A stretch of 12,140 nucleotides of DNA from CAYMCV01 sp964389005 (GTDB lineage Bacteria; Bacillota; Clostridia; Lachnospirales; Lachnospiraceae). The stretch is from contig CAYMCV010000074.1 in assembly GCA_964389005.1 (NCBI GenBank), positions 1-12,140 on the forward strand, in the 5' to 3' direction. Below are positions 1 through 7,653 of this stretch, piece after piece. Positions within the stretch are counted from its first letter, which is position 1. The number at the start of each line of letters is the position of its first letter. Under the pieces are notes generated by a model, which was not told the origin of the DNA, ran no database searches, and worked only from the letters and a program-made list of their open reading frames with translations. The translations under genes and the position numbers were made by a program.

Positions 1-443
1 AGTTCCTGTCCCGTCTCTTTTAGGACATATACATGAAACAGAATCGAAATCAAATTGGATGTAATGTTAATCCCCGAGAAAATCGCCAGTAACTTCGGGC
101 TGCTAAAAATCAACAAATTACTAAAAATCGGGAATATGTACACATACATATGTGTGGACTGCCCCGATAAAAGAATGAACAGATAAAAAGCGGAATAACA
201 ATAGGTAATCAAATACTTAATCCACTTACTCTCCGGATCCGCCTTGTACACGATAAAACTGATGATAACCGGTATGTATCCTATGGCAAACGTCAGAAGC
301 AAATACCACCAATCGCGCTTGTCTCTCAAAACCTCAATCAAATAACAAGCCAAAATGATCAAGATAATACTGTTCCAGTTGATAACTGCGACCCTGTTGA
401 CGCTTTTCTTCTCATTGATTGTGTTTCTGATGTGCTCACCCAT
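1..443 (-). CDS. Probable methyl-accepting chemotaxis protein, N-terminal membrane region (partial)
   Basis: This reading frame was found by translating the minus strand; it starts at ATG 443 and stays open to the left edge, giving 147 codons without a stop. The protein begins MGEHIRNTINEKKSVNRVAV, a short charged cytosolic stretch, followed by about five hydrophobic segments (roughly residues 21-38, 46-66, 77-94, 99-114 and 118-137) joined by very short loops. Multi-pass N-termini with an NRVAVIN-like lead-in occur in clostridial chemotaxis receptors that lack a large extracellular sensor domain, and this is the basis of the call. The signalling and HAMP domains would lie outside the window, so a GGDEF protein or another membrane sensor is also possible. 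A GAGG/GGAG-rich stretch precedes the ATG. It follows the ABC exporter genes on the same strand after a 177-nt gap and probably has its own promoter. Confidence 0.55.
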   Translation of the reverse strand, partial: MGEHIRNTINEKKSVNRVAVINWNSIILIILACYLIEVLRDKRDWWYLLLTFAIGYIPVIISFIVYKADPESKWIKYLITYCYSAFYLFILLSGQSTHMYVYIFPIFSNLLIFSSPKLLAIFSGINITSNLISILFHVYVLKETGQE

Positions 444-488
444 ATCTCCATACCTCGCTTCTGTGTTATTCAAATCCCCCTTGAGCCA

Positions 489-519
489 AGTATATCGCTT
501 GCCAAACTTCGAGTGTCAT
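489..519 (-). promoter_or_regulatory. Weak candidate promoter for the chemotaxis-receptor gene
   Basis: The gap between the exporter gene stop (621) and the ATG at 443 holds no gene. On the minus strand a good -10 box, TATACT, lies at 494-489, about 45 nt before the start codon. The best -35 match is ATGACA at 519-514, but the 19-bp spacer is long. A second TATACT at 569-564 lacks a -35. No convincing GC-rich hairpin with a U tract was found after the exporter stop codon, so read-through from the exporter operon cannot be excluded. Confidence 0.25.
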
Positions 520-620
520 ATTGATTGTGAAAGCAATATAGTCGACTGTGCCATGCCAAGGACAGTATATCACTTTTTACCAAAAAAATAAAGTAGAAAC
601 AGTTTTTTTTGTGCATAAAT

Positions 621-2387
621 CTACCCGTCCGTTTCACGGTCCGATACTATTCTGCTTTGATATAGTTTCGCGTAGAACCCGTTCTTTGCAATCAGTTCAA
701 CATGCGTGCCCTGTTCAACGACATTTCCCGCATTCATCACCAGGATTCTGTCCGCATTACGAATCGTGGATAAGCGATGTGCCACGATAAAAGAAGTTTT
801 CCCTTGCGTCAGTTTCGTAAATGCGTCCTGGATTTTGAGTTCGGTTCGTGTATCAATCGAAGAAGTTGCCTCATCCAGAATCAATACCTCGGGATCCAAA
901 AGCATAACGCGCGCAATACACAGAAGCTGCTTCTGTCCCGGCGACAAATTCCCGCCGTCCTCTGTAATCCTCGTATCATATCCCTGCGGAAGTCGCCGAA
1001 TAAAGGAATGTGCATGTGCCCTTTTAGCCGCAAGTATCATTTCCTCGTCGCTCGCATTCTCCTTGCCAAAAACAATATTCTCGCGAATCGTTCCTTCTTT
1101 GAGCCATGTCTCCTGCAAAACCATGCCGATTCTGCTGCGAAGTTCCTCTCGTGAGAGCGCGGTAATGTCAACTCCGTCCAAGGAAATCCTTCCTGAATCC
1201 GGCTCATAGAAACGCATCAGTAAATTAATCAGCGTTGTTTTGCCGCAACCTGTCGGACCGACAATTGCAATTCTCTCTCCCGCTTTGACATCCAACGAAA
1301 AATGCTCAATTAATTTTTGATTTTTATCATAGCTAAAAAACACATCCGAAATAGTAAAATCACCGCGTACGGTTGTCGACAGAGACTTAGTTGCATTCTC
1401 GTGCTCCACCGGCGCATGAATGAACGCAAACACGCGCTCCGCACAAGCCAACGCATTCTGAAACTCGGCAATCACGCCGGAAATCTCATTAAACGGTTTC
1501 GTGTACTGATTCGCATAAGTTAAAAAACACGTCAACTGCCCAATCGTAATCGCGCCACCCGAAAGAATCAGCAGCGAACCGGAAATCGCCACACTCGCAT
1601 ACACCAGCGCGTTCACGAATCGTGTCGTTGGATTTGTCAGCGATGAGTAAAAAACGGCTTGAAAGGAGGCTTTTTTACGCGCTTCATTCATATCGCCAAA
1701 CAACGTAATCTGTCTCTCTTCTTGTGCAAACGCACGCACCAACTTCTGATTCTCAATGTTTTCTTGTACAAATGCCGTCTGTTTCCCGTTAATCTCCGCC
1801 TGTGCGCGGAACATGTGATATGTGCGCCGTGCGATATATGACGCTGTAAAAAGCGAAATCGGCGTCAGCACGATAACCAACAACCCGATTCGTACGTCGA
1901 TTGCAAGCATGAAAAACATCGTTGCGACAATTGTCATAATACCTGAGAAGAGTTGTGTAAATCCCAACAACAGACCATCCGAAAACGTATCCACATCGGA
2001 CATTACCCGGCTGACCAAATCGCCGTGCGGATGCGCGTCGATATAGGAAATCGGCAGTTTTTCGATGGTTACAAGTGCGTCTCGTCGCATTCTGCAGACT
2101 ATGTTCGCCGTCATCCGATTGTTGCACAAGTTCATCAACCACTGTGCCGCCATCGTTATCAGTATGGCAATGCCGCCACGCACAAGCACGCTAAAAATCA
2201 CATCAAAATCCACCATGTTCGGACCGACAATGGCATCCACCGCCCTACCGAACAAAATCGGCAGATACAACGAAGAAATGACGGAGACAATCGCCAACAA
2301 CAGGGATAAACTTAAAAGCAACATATTCTTACTTAAATAACTACATATTACGCGAAATGTTTTTAACTTATTGGAATTTTTATACAT
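621..2387 (-). CDS. ABC exporter half-transporter, canonical NBD (heterodimer partner 2)
   Basis: A 588-residue type IV ABC exporter subunit with an N-terminal six-helix membrane domain (about residues 22-290) and a C-terminal ATPase domain. Walker A is GPTGCGKT at 377-384, the Q-loop is around 423-428, the signature is LSPGQ at 481-485, Walker B is VLILDE at 501-506 with the catalytic Glu present, the D-loop is SSID, and the switch histidine is H537 (IVAHRLST). The frame is open further upstream, but ATG 2387 is preceded by AAGGAGG about 7 nt away and starts the familiar MYKNSN... N-terminus. It overlaps the last 8 bases of the upstream ABC gene, which implies translational coupling. With that partner it should form an inner-membrane heterodimeric exporter of the BmrCD/LmrCD/TM287-288 type. 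The cargo (drug, lipid or peptide) cannot be read from sequence. The signature deviation (Pro in place of the usual Gly) fits the subunit whose signature faces the degenerate ATP site. Confidence 0.93.
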   Translation of the reverse strand: MYKNSNKLKTFRVICSYLSKNMLLLSLSLLLAIVSVISSLYLPILFGRAVDAIVGPNMVDFDVIFSVLVRGGIAILITMAAQWLMNLCNNRMTANIVCRMRRDALVTIEKLPISYIDAHPHGDLVSRVMSDVDTFSDGLLLGFTQLFSGIMTIVATMFFMLAIDVRIGLLVIVLTPISLFTASYIARRTYHMFRAQAEINGKQTAFVQENIENQKLVRAFAQEERQITLFGDMNEARKKASFQAVFYSSLTNPTTRFVNALVYASVAISGSLLILSGGAITIGQLTCFLTYANQYTKPFNEISGVIAEFQNALACAERVFAFIHAPVEHENATKSLSTTVRGDFTISDVFFSYDKNQKLIEHFSLDVKAGERIAIVGPTGCGKTTLINLLMRFYEPDSGRISLDGVDITALSREELRSRIGMVLQETWLKEGTIRENIVFGKENASDEEMILAAKRAHAHSFIRRLPQGYDTRITEDGGNLSPGQKQLLCIARVMLLDPEVLILDEATSSIDTRTELKIQDAFTKLTQGKTSFIVAHRLSTIRNADRILVMNAGNVVEQGTHVELIAKNGFYAKLYQSRIVSDRETDG

Positions 2388-4104
2388 GGGCCGCCTCCTT
2401 CGGGAATTGTGAGGCATAAATCTCCTCATAGACTTCATTCCCTGCGAGTAATTCGTCATGCGTACCGATTCCGCTGACAGAACCGTCTTCCATAACAATA
2501 ATGCAATCCGCATCCATGACCGCCGTCGTTCGCTGCGAGATAATGACCGTAATCATGTCTGCTGCCTGCTCTTTCAATGCACGCCGAAGTGCGGCATCCG
2601 TCAGATAATCCAATGCGCTGGCACTGTCATCCAAGATAAGCAGTGAAGGTTTCTGTACCAACGCGCGTGCGATGGTAAGTCTTTGACGCTGTCCTCCGGA
2701 GAAATTCTTGCCACCCTGTAATACCGGTGCGTCCAAACCGCCTTCTTTTTGTCTCACAAATTCATCCGCCTGTGCCGTGCGTAATGCCCCCCACAGTTCT
2801 TCCTCGGTTGCATCGCTTCGCCCCCACAATAAATTCTCGCGAATCGTTCCGGAAAAAAGAACCGCTTTTTGCGGAACAATCCCGATATGGGCGCGCAAAC
2901 TCTTGCTTTGAATCTGCAATATACTCTGACCGTTCATCAGGATTTCGCCCGATTTCGGCTCCAAAAAACCTGCCATCAGGGAAGCAATCGTCGACTTGCC
3001 ACAACCGGTACCACCGATAATACCCAATGTCTGCCCTTTTTTGATGCCAAATGTAATGTTCTCCACCACAGGTGTCTCCGCATCCGGATACGCATAAGCG
3101 ACATTCGAAAAAGATACCGTATCGATATCTGTCATTTCAATTTCTTCGCTTCCGCTCTCCGGCGCAGTGTTGTCCAAAATCTCAGCAATGCGATCCGCGC
3201 TCGCCGCTGCGCGTACAACTGTAATAATCAAATTCGCCATTTTAATCAGTTCCACCAGAATCTGTGACATATAGTTCAGCAGCGCCACAACGTCTCCTTG
3301 GCTCAGTTGTCCGAAATTGACGCGCTCACCGCCAACTTTTAGCAGTAAGAGAATTGCCAAGTTTACTATGACGTATGTCAATGGATTCATGATTGCGCCG
3401 ACACGACCTGCCGTTAGCTGAAGTTTCTTGAGTCGCTCGGTGTCCTCGCGATATGCTTCTATCTCTGCTTTTTCATGGCGAAATGCACGTATGATGCGAA
3501 CACCGCTTAAGTTTTCACGCGTTTTGAGCAATACGCTGTCCGCCGCCGCCTGCACTTTTTTATAGAGTGGTATTCCGGCAAGCAGTACCGCAAACACCAC
3601 AATCGCCAGAATCGGAATCACAAGAACGAAAATAAGCGCGGCACGACTGTCCACGTAAAACGCCATAATCATGCTGCCGAATACGATAAAAGGAGAGCGC
3701 AGCAGTAGGCGCAACACCAGATTCACGCCGGTCTGCACCCGCTCGATGTCGCCTGTCATACGCGTAATCAGTGTGGATACGCCACATTTGTCGAGTTGCT
3801 CATATGTGAACTGCTGGATTTTGTTAAAAAGTGCCGCGCGGACGTTCGCCGCGAACCCGACTGCCGCCTTTGCGGCAAATAACTGCGCGGATACGGCGCA
3901 AATCAGTCCGATGAGACCCAGCGCAACCAGCAATAGTGTCATTTTGACGAGGAATGCGCTGTCTTGATTCGGAATTCCGATGTCTATCATAGCCGCAATA
4001 ACCAACGGAACCGTCAACTCAAAAGAAGCCTCCAACAGTTTAAAAAACGGTCCGAGGATACTTTCTTTGCGGTATTCTTTTAGATAGCAGAGTAGTCTTT
4101 TCAT
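2380..4104 (-). CDS. ABC exporter half-transporter with degenerate NBD (heterodimer partner 1)
   Basis: A 574-residue ABC exporter subunit with membrane helices at about 18-41, 51-75, 134-175 (two helices), 235-258 and 273-297, followed by the ATPase domain. Walker A is GGTGCGKS at 364-371 and the signature is a perfect FSGGQ at 468-472. Walker B reads LLILDD at 488-493, so Asp replaces the catalytic Glu. The switch residue is Gln (ISQR, Q524) instead of His. These two changes mark the subunit that supplies the catalytically impaired site in heterodimeric exporters such as BmrC or TM287, and the gene order (degenerate subunit first) also matches. The start is taken as ATG 4104, 22 nt after the amidase stop, giving the usual MKRLLCYLKEYRK N-terminus. 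An in-frame GTG lies four codons upstream and a TTG extension reaches 4149. The ribosome binding site (GTGGGA) is weaker than that of its neighbours. Confidence 0.92.
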   Translation of the reverse strand: MKRLLCYLKEYRKESILGPFFKLLEASFELTVPLVIAAMIDIGIPNQDSAFLVKMTLLLVALGLIGLICAVSAQLFAAKAAVGFAANVRAALFNKIQQFTYEQLDKCGVSTLITRMTGDIERVQTGVNLVLRLLLRSPFIVFGSMIMAFYVDSRAALIFVLVIPILAIVVFAVLLAGIPLYKKVQAAADSVLLKTRENLSGVRIIRAFRHEKAEIEAYREDTERLKKLQLTAGRVGAIMNPLTYVIVNLAILLLLKVGGERVNFGQLSQGDVVALLNYMSQILVELIKMANLIITVVRAAASADRIAEILDNTAPESGSEEIEMTDIDTVSFSNVAYAYPDAETPVVENITFGIKKGQTLGIIGGTGCGKSTIASLMAGFLEPKSGEILMNGQSILQIQSKSLRAHIGIVPQKAVLFSGTIRENLLWGRSDATEEELWGALRTAQADEFVRQKEGGLDAPVLQGGKNFSGGQRQRLTIARALVQKPSLLILDDSASALDYLTDAALRRALKEQAADMITVIISQRTTAVMDADCIIVMEDGSVSGIGTHDELLAGNEVYEEIYASQFPKEAAHV

Positions 4105-4126
4105 ATATAATCCCACATTGCATTTT

Positions 4127-5152
4127 TTAACGACCAAAGTAATCGTCAATTCCGTTTGCCATGCCTTGCGCCAAACAATTCCGATACTCGTCCGTCGCCA
4201 TCAGTTCGTCTTCTTCGACATTGCTCATATAGCCCATTTCGATGATGGTACAGGGAACCTGCGCCCAATTGATTCCGCTCATGGTGTCTGTCTCCCAGAC
4301 GGAGCGTTTCTTGGCGCCAGTTGCCTCCGCAGTCGCATTCAAAACGGCATCCGACAGTGCGCGACTTTGATTGTAAAACGCGCTGTTGTACGGATTCTGC
4401 GGCGTCTGGCAAATCGTCATCATTCCTTTAACGCTTGCATCCTCCGAGCCGTTGGCATGAATTCGGATAAAAACGTCCGCCTTCGCGTCGTTGGCGACAG
4501 CCGCCCGTTCGCTGTTGCTTATATTTACATCGTTGCTCTCTCTAACCATCATAACTTCATATCCGCGTAAAAGCAACTCATCACGCAGTTTACATGCGAC
4601 CGCAAGATTTAATTCGTACTCGCTAATCCCTGTGCTGCAACCGCTGGTTCCGCCGGTCACCTTTGCTTTCGTCTGCGTTGCGCCGGGACCGACCGGCTCT
4701 TTCTCGTTGTTTCCCTTGCTTTGATGTCCGGCGTCAATGACTACGAGGTATCCGTTCGATTGTTGCGGGGTTGTTACGCTTGTTTCCGGTAATGCCACGC
4801 TTGCAGGCTCTGACGGTTCGGGTGCGATTTGCTCAGAAATGTCCGGTACATCCTCTGAATTCGACTCATCGTCGGATGTTGGCTCATCAGATATTGGTTC
4901 GTTGGATGTCGACTCATCGGATGTTGGCTCGTTGGATGTTCCTCCATCTGCGTTGTCATTTTTAGCAATTATTTCAGAAGCATTGTCGTTTGTAGTTTCA
5001 GATGCGACATCACGAAAATCCACCGTCGCCGGTTCTTCCTGTGCGGTTTGATTCTCCTGTTTGCTATTATTACCTATTATTGTAAAAATAATAAGGGTGA
5101 TTGTCACAAATCCTACGACAACACCCAATATCGGTATTAACCACTTTTTCAT
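4127..5152 (-). CDS. Membrane-anchored N-acetylmuramoyl-L-alanine amidase (Amidase_3)
   Basis: A 341-residue cell-wall hydrolase that would cut the amide bond between N-acetylmuramic acid and L-alanine of the stem peptide. After MKKW, residues 5-26 form one hydrophobic segment with no obvious cleavage site, so it is probably anchored with the rest outside. Residues about 27-133 are an acidic Ser/Thr/Pro/Asp/Glu-rich linker including a four-fold five-residue repeat (74-93). The catalytic domain runs from about 135 to the end. The expected zinc and catalytic residues are visible: H143 in VVIDAGH, E178 in GISEYELNLA, H232 in FIRIHANGS and E295 in IIEMGYMSN. ATG 5152 was chosen over ATG 5164 and a TTG at 5173 because GGAG lies about 6 nt upstream of it and it begins directly before the membrane segment. 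It sits 42 nt after the papain-like gene and 22 nt before the ABC pair, so co-transcription is likely. Confidence 0.92.
   Translation of the reverse strand: MKKWLIPILGVVVGFVTITLIIFTIIGNNSKQENQTAQEEPATVDFRDVASETTNDNASEIIAKNDNADGGTSNEPTSDESTSNEPISDEPTSDDESNSEDVPDISEQIAPEPSEPASVALPETSVTTPQQSNGYLVVIDAGHQSKGNNEKEPVGPGATQTKAKVTGGTSGCSTGISEYELNLAVACKLRDELLLRGYEVMMVRESNDVNISNSERAAVANDAKADVFIRIHANGSEDASVKGMMTICQTPQNPYNSAFYNQSRALSDAVLNATAEATGAKKRSVWETDTMSGINWAQVPCTIIEMGYMSNVEEDELMATDEYRNCLAQGMANGIDDYFGR
4875..4934. repeat. 15-bp tandem repeat (4 copies) inside the amidase linker
   Basis: Four head-to-tail 15-bp units begin at 4875, 4890, 4905 and 4920, each starting GAT(G/A)T(T/C)G. Read on the coding strand they give the five-residue repeat (N/D)E(P/S)(T/I)S four times, at residues 74-93 of the amidase. 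The units are in frame, so copy-number change would lengthen or shorten the linker without breaking the gene. Partial echoes of the unit lie on either side. Confidence 0.85.
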
Positions 5153-5194
5153 TTTGATCTCCATCGTTATCAATCGATTGCTTACGATGATTCA

Positions 5195-5755
5195 CTAGAC
5201 GGCGACAGCGCCGTCCTCCTTCGGTAACTTACGATAAGGATAATCGTTCATACCGCCCTCGTAAACGACTTCTTTCAGCGTATTGACACGAAAATCTTCC
5301 GGTCTGGCCTCAAGATAGGACTTGCCAAGAATATTCACGCCGCCCGACTCCAGCACATACTCCACAAATTGTGAACAAATGAATTTCTTCTCATATACCG
5401 GATACTTGTGGAAAATATTGGCAAAAAGACCTGCGAAATTATATTTGTAATCATCTCTATGTTCATCTATCTCCGCAACGGTTTGACGCATGATTTCTTT
5501 TTGTTCCGGCGTAACTTCGATTGCACAAACCATACATCGCGTGTTGCGTCGTCCGAGAATTCTCTCCCCGATGTGCTCATGTATAAAACCGGCACTTACA
5601 ATATTGTACAAACTCTTCCTACCGAATGTATATAAAACATCCAATGACTGATCAAAAGAAATTGATGTGTGAGAATATGGTTTGCGTGTAAACAACTTAA
5701 TTCCTTTTGACGGAATGGTGTCCGGATAGGACAATACCACATATACCTTCGCCAT
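5195..5755 (-). CDS. Permuted papain-like hydrolase (YiiX / NlpC-P60 superfamily type)
   Basis: A 186-residue protein with no signal peptide or clear membrane helix. The order of motifs is that of the circularly permuted papain-like group: a histidine first, in YSHTSISFD (H29), and the candidate nucleophile cysteine later, in KKFICSQFVEYVLE (C127), followed by an RPEDF motif at about 151-155. In characterised relatives the Cys and His form a thiol hydrolase site used on peptides, amides or lipid esters; the substrate here is unknown. ATG 5755 is preceded by AGGAGG with 8 nt spacing. The open frame continues 30 codons upstream only to a TTG with no ribosome site. It lies between a symporter and a cell-wall amidase, which suggests, but does not show, a wall-peptide or envelope role. 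The lack of a signal peptide argues for action inside the cell or an unconventional location. Confidence 0.75.
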   Translation of the reverse strand: MAKVYVVLSYPDTIPSKGIKLFTRKPYSHTSISFDQSLDVLYTFGRKSLYNIVSAGFIHEHIGERILGRRNTRCMVCAIEVTPEQKEIMRQTVAEIDEHRDDYKYNFAGLFANIFHKYPVYEKKFICSQFVEYVLESGGVNILGKSYLEARPEDFRVNTLKEVVYEGGMNDYPYRKLPKEDGAVAV

Positions 5756-5851
5756 TATGATCGCCTCCTGCATATTTGCCGGCGGTACCGCATTCAATAC
5801 CGCGTCTGTAATATATACAGTAGCACAACAATTGTGCACAGGCAAGTGTTT
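5756..5851 (-). other. Inter-cistronic gap with inverted repeats
   Basis: The 96-nt gap between the symporter stop and the papain-like start contains a 6-bp stem with a 3-nt loop at 5823-5837 (GCACAACAATTGTGC on the plus strand) and a perfect 10-bp palindrome GCGGTACCGC at 5782-5791. Neither is followed by a U tract and no good promoter was found, so the gap is more consistent with RNA processing or stabilisation inside an operon than with termination. This reading is tentative. Confidence 0.3.
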
Positions 5852-7390
5852 TTACTTATCGTCTTCTTCCGTTAAAAACATTTTCTCCGGAACGTGAACC
5901 ACCTTGTTGTAGCAAGCAAACGCTTCCTCTACTACCTCGCGGTTCATCTTGGGCGTAATTAAGCTGACAATCGGAACCAGTATCAATCCTGCAATCATGG
6001 CCAGTGCACCCGCAACAATCGGGCTGTCAAGATAGTTCCAAATTAAGTTGGATACGGTAATGCCGACACCGCCTGCAAAACTTACCCATACAGAGATTTT
6101 CGTGACACCCTTCCAATATAAACCATATAAAAACGGAGCTAAAAATGCACCTGCAAGTGCTCCCCAAGAAATACCCATGAGCTGAGCAATAAACGTATTC
6201 TTATTCCAAGCAATGACAACGGATAAACCTACAAAAAATACTACAAACACACGAAGCATCAAGAGTTGTGTTTTCTCACTCATATTTTTTACGATATTGC
6301 CTTTCAATAAATCCAGCGTAACCGTTGATGCAGAGGTCAATACCAGAGAGGACAACGTCGACATGGATGCCGAGAGGACAAGTACAATGACAATGCCGAT
6401 TAGAATATCCGGCAAATTCTGAAGCATTGCTGGAATGATGGCATCGTAAATAACGGAACCGTTCTCCGCATAGATATCCGCGTCCGCAAACAATCGGCTG
6501 AATCCGCCGAGGAAATAGCATCCGCCTGCGACAATCAATGCGAACGCGGTCGAAATGATTGCGCCTGTTTTGATGCACTTTTCATTTTTTATAGCATAGA
6601 ATTTATGTACCATTTGCGGCAATCCCCAAGTTCCGAGTGATGTCAAAATAATGACACTCAACAAACCGATGGGGTCGGCACCGAAGAATGAGGCAAACAC
6701 ACCCTGCGCCTGAACCGGCGTATTGACATCTGCCGGAATTTCCGATAATTTCACCAGTGCTTCAAAGAAGCCGCCTTGACCGTTCAATACTGCTACTACA
6801 ACTGCCGAGATGCCAAACAACATAATGATACCTTGAATGAAATCGTTGATTGTGGTCGCCATATATCCGCCAAGGATGACGTAGACACCGGTCAAAACTG
6901 CCATTCCGAGAATACAAATTTCATAGGGTATGCCAAATGCCATTTCAAACAATCGAGACAGACCGTTGTAAACGGATGCCGTGTACGGAATCAAAAAGAT
7001 AAAAGCGATGATGGAGGCACCAATTTTTAGTGCCTTGCTGTTATATCGTGCGGCGAAGAAACTTGGCATGGTAGATACTTTTAGATGATTGGTCATGATT
7101 CGTGTTCGTCTGCCCAACAATACCCATGCAATCAAACTGCCGATTGCGGCATTTCCAAGACCGATCCATGTGGATGCCAATCCGAACTTCCATCCAAACT
7201 GTCCTGCATATCCTACAAAGATAACCGCGGAAAAATACGAGGTTCCGTATGAGAACGCCGTCAGCCATGGGCCTGCGCTGTTACCTCCCAATACGAAGTT
7301 ATTGACATTTGTCGCTTTTTTCTTTGCATAGATGCCTACACAAATCATCATTGCAAAAAACATTACCATGAGAATAATTTTGATTGCCAT
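5852..7390 (-). CDS. Sodium:solute symporter (SSS family)
   Basis: A 512-residue, roughly 13-helix secondary transporter that would import a solute with Na+ across the cytoplasmic membrane. The N-terminus (FVLGGNSAGPWLTAFSYGTSYFSAV split around residues 32-56) has the family's first discontinuous helix, GGYMATTINDFIQG at about 174-187 is typical of the central core, and ASMSTLSSLV at 341-350 matches the PutP/vSGLT Na2-site helix, with S344-T345 aligning to the sodium-coordinating Ser-Thr pair. Length is normal. ATG 7390 is preceded by AAGGAG. The substrate is not determined by these motifs: sugars, sugar acids, proline, pantothenate and others are all carried by this family. A consensus promoter with operator-like palindromes lies upstream, so expression is probably repressor controlled. 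The position beside a secreted beta-helix lyase makes a carbohydrate or uronate product a reasonable guess. It is the first gene of the likely operon. Confidence 0.93.
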   Translation of the reverse strand: MAIKIILMVMFFAMMICVGIYAKKKATNVNNFVLGGNSAGPWLTAFSYGTSYFSAVIFVGYAGQFGWKFGLASTWIGLGNAAIGSLIAWVLLGRRTRIMTNHLKVSTMPSFFAARYNSKALKIGASIIAFIFLIPYTASVYNGLSRLFEMAFGIPYEICILGMAVLTGVYVILGGYMATTINDFIQGIIMLFGISAVVVAVLNGQGGFFEALVKLSEIPADVNTPVQAQGVFASFFGADPIGLLSVIILTSLGTWGLPQMVHKFYAIKNEKCIKTGAIISTAFALIVAGGCYFLGGFSRLFADADIYAENGSVIYDAIIPAMLQNLPDILIGIVIVLVLSASMSTLSSLVLTSASTVTLDLLKGNIVKNMSEKTQLLMLRVFVVFFVGLSVVIAWNKNTFIAQLMGISWGALAGAFLAPFLYGLYWKGVTKISVWVSFAGGVGITVSNLIWNYLDSPIVAGALAMIAGLILVPIVSLITPKMNREVVEEAFACYNKVVHVPEKMFLTEEDDK

Positions 7391-7461
7391 ATCTGCTCCT
7401 TTATGCTGCGTATATTGTTGTTTACATGCTTGCTGACTGACTTGCTTGGATTGTCAGTTGC

Positions 7462-7475
7462 TTTATCGCTTTAAA
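7462..7475. promoter_or_regulatory. Second, imperfect operator copy O2
   Basis: On the minus strand TTTAAAGCGATAAA matches 12 of 14 bases of the perfect palindrome, with both TTTA/TAAA arms and the central GCG kept. Its centre is 23 bp (about two helical turns) from that of the first site, on roughly the same face of the helix, suggesting paired or cooperative binding. Confidence 0.45.
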
Positions 7476-7484
7476 GTTTTATGC

Positions 7485-7498
7485 TTTAACGCGTTAAA
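7485..7498. promoter_or_regulatory. Palindromic operator O1 (LacI-type in appearance)
   Basis: TTTAACGCGTTAAA is a perfect 14-bp palindrome with a central CG, beginning about 2 bp downstream of the predicted transcription start of the symporter operon. Central-CG palindromes of this form at or just after a promoter are typical of LacI-family repressor sites. No regulator gene is in the window, so the identity of the repressor is inferred from shape only. Confidence 0.65.
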
Positions 7499-7506
7499 CT
7501 GTCAAC

Positions 7507-7535
7507 ATTATACATAGGCATCGGCGCTTTGTCAA
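7507..7535 (-). promoter_or_regulatory. Consensus sigma-A promoter of the symporter operon
   Basis: On the minus strand a perfect -35 TTGACA (7535-7530) is separated by exactly 17 bp from a perfect -10 TATAAT (7512-7507). Transcription would start near 7500, giving a leader of about 110 nt before ATG 7390. A fully consensus promoter would be very active unless repressed, which fits the palindromes directly downstream. In the leader a 6-bp stem (7436-7441 with 7453-7458) is visible. The rest of the gap to the beta-helix gene stop (7536-7653) shows no gene and no convincing terminator for that gene. Confidence 0.85.
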
Positions 7536-7653
7536 TCATTTTGGAGCAATTTTATTTCGTTTCCCACTGATATTCTTATTGATACCTTGACTGGCAAGTC
7601 CCAAATACTCCCTGATATGAACCTCCACAAACCTTTGGGCAAAGATTTCTTGA

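Noticed and set aside
489..569. The nine-mer CGATATACT before the receptor gene also found in the lyase promoter
   Set aside because: Shared bases are mostly the -10 box itself; two occurrences in an AT-rich setting are not enough to claim a common control site.
355..591. Plus-strand frame of 78 codons with a hydrophobic start
   Set aside because: It is opposite the chemotaxis-receptor N-terminus and its hydrophobicity is that of the antisense frame; no promoter or ribosome site supports it.
706..1209. Plus-strand open frame of 167 codons opposite the ABC ATPase domain
   Set aside because: It is the antisense of highly conserved Walker and signature codons, lacks a ribosome site, and resembles no protein. 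The same applies to the other long frames opposite the ABC, symporter and SGNH genes.
2388..2513. N-terminal extension of the second ABC subunit by 42 residues
   Set aside because: The extra residues are the antisense-like, Arg-rich reading of the preceding gene's end, and ATG 2387 has an AAGGAGG site.
7571..7650. Search for a terminator after the beta-helix lyase gene
   Set aside because: Only short hairpins were found (a 4-bp CTTG/CAAG and a 5-bp CTTTG/CAAAG stem) without a U tract, so none is annotated.
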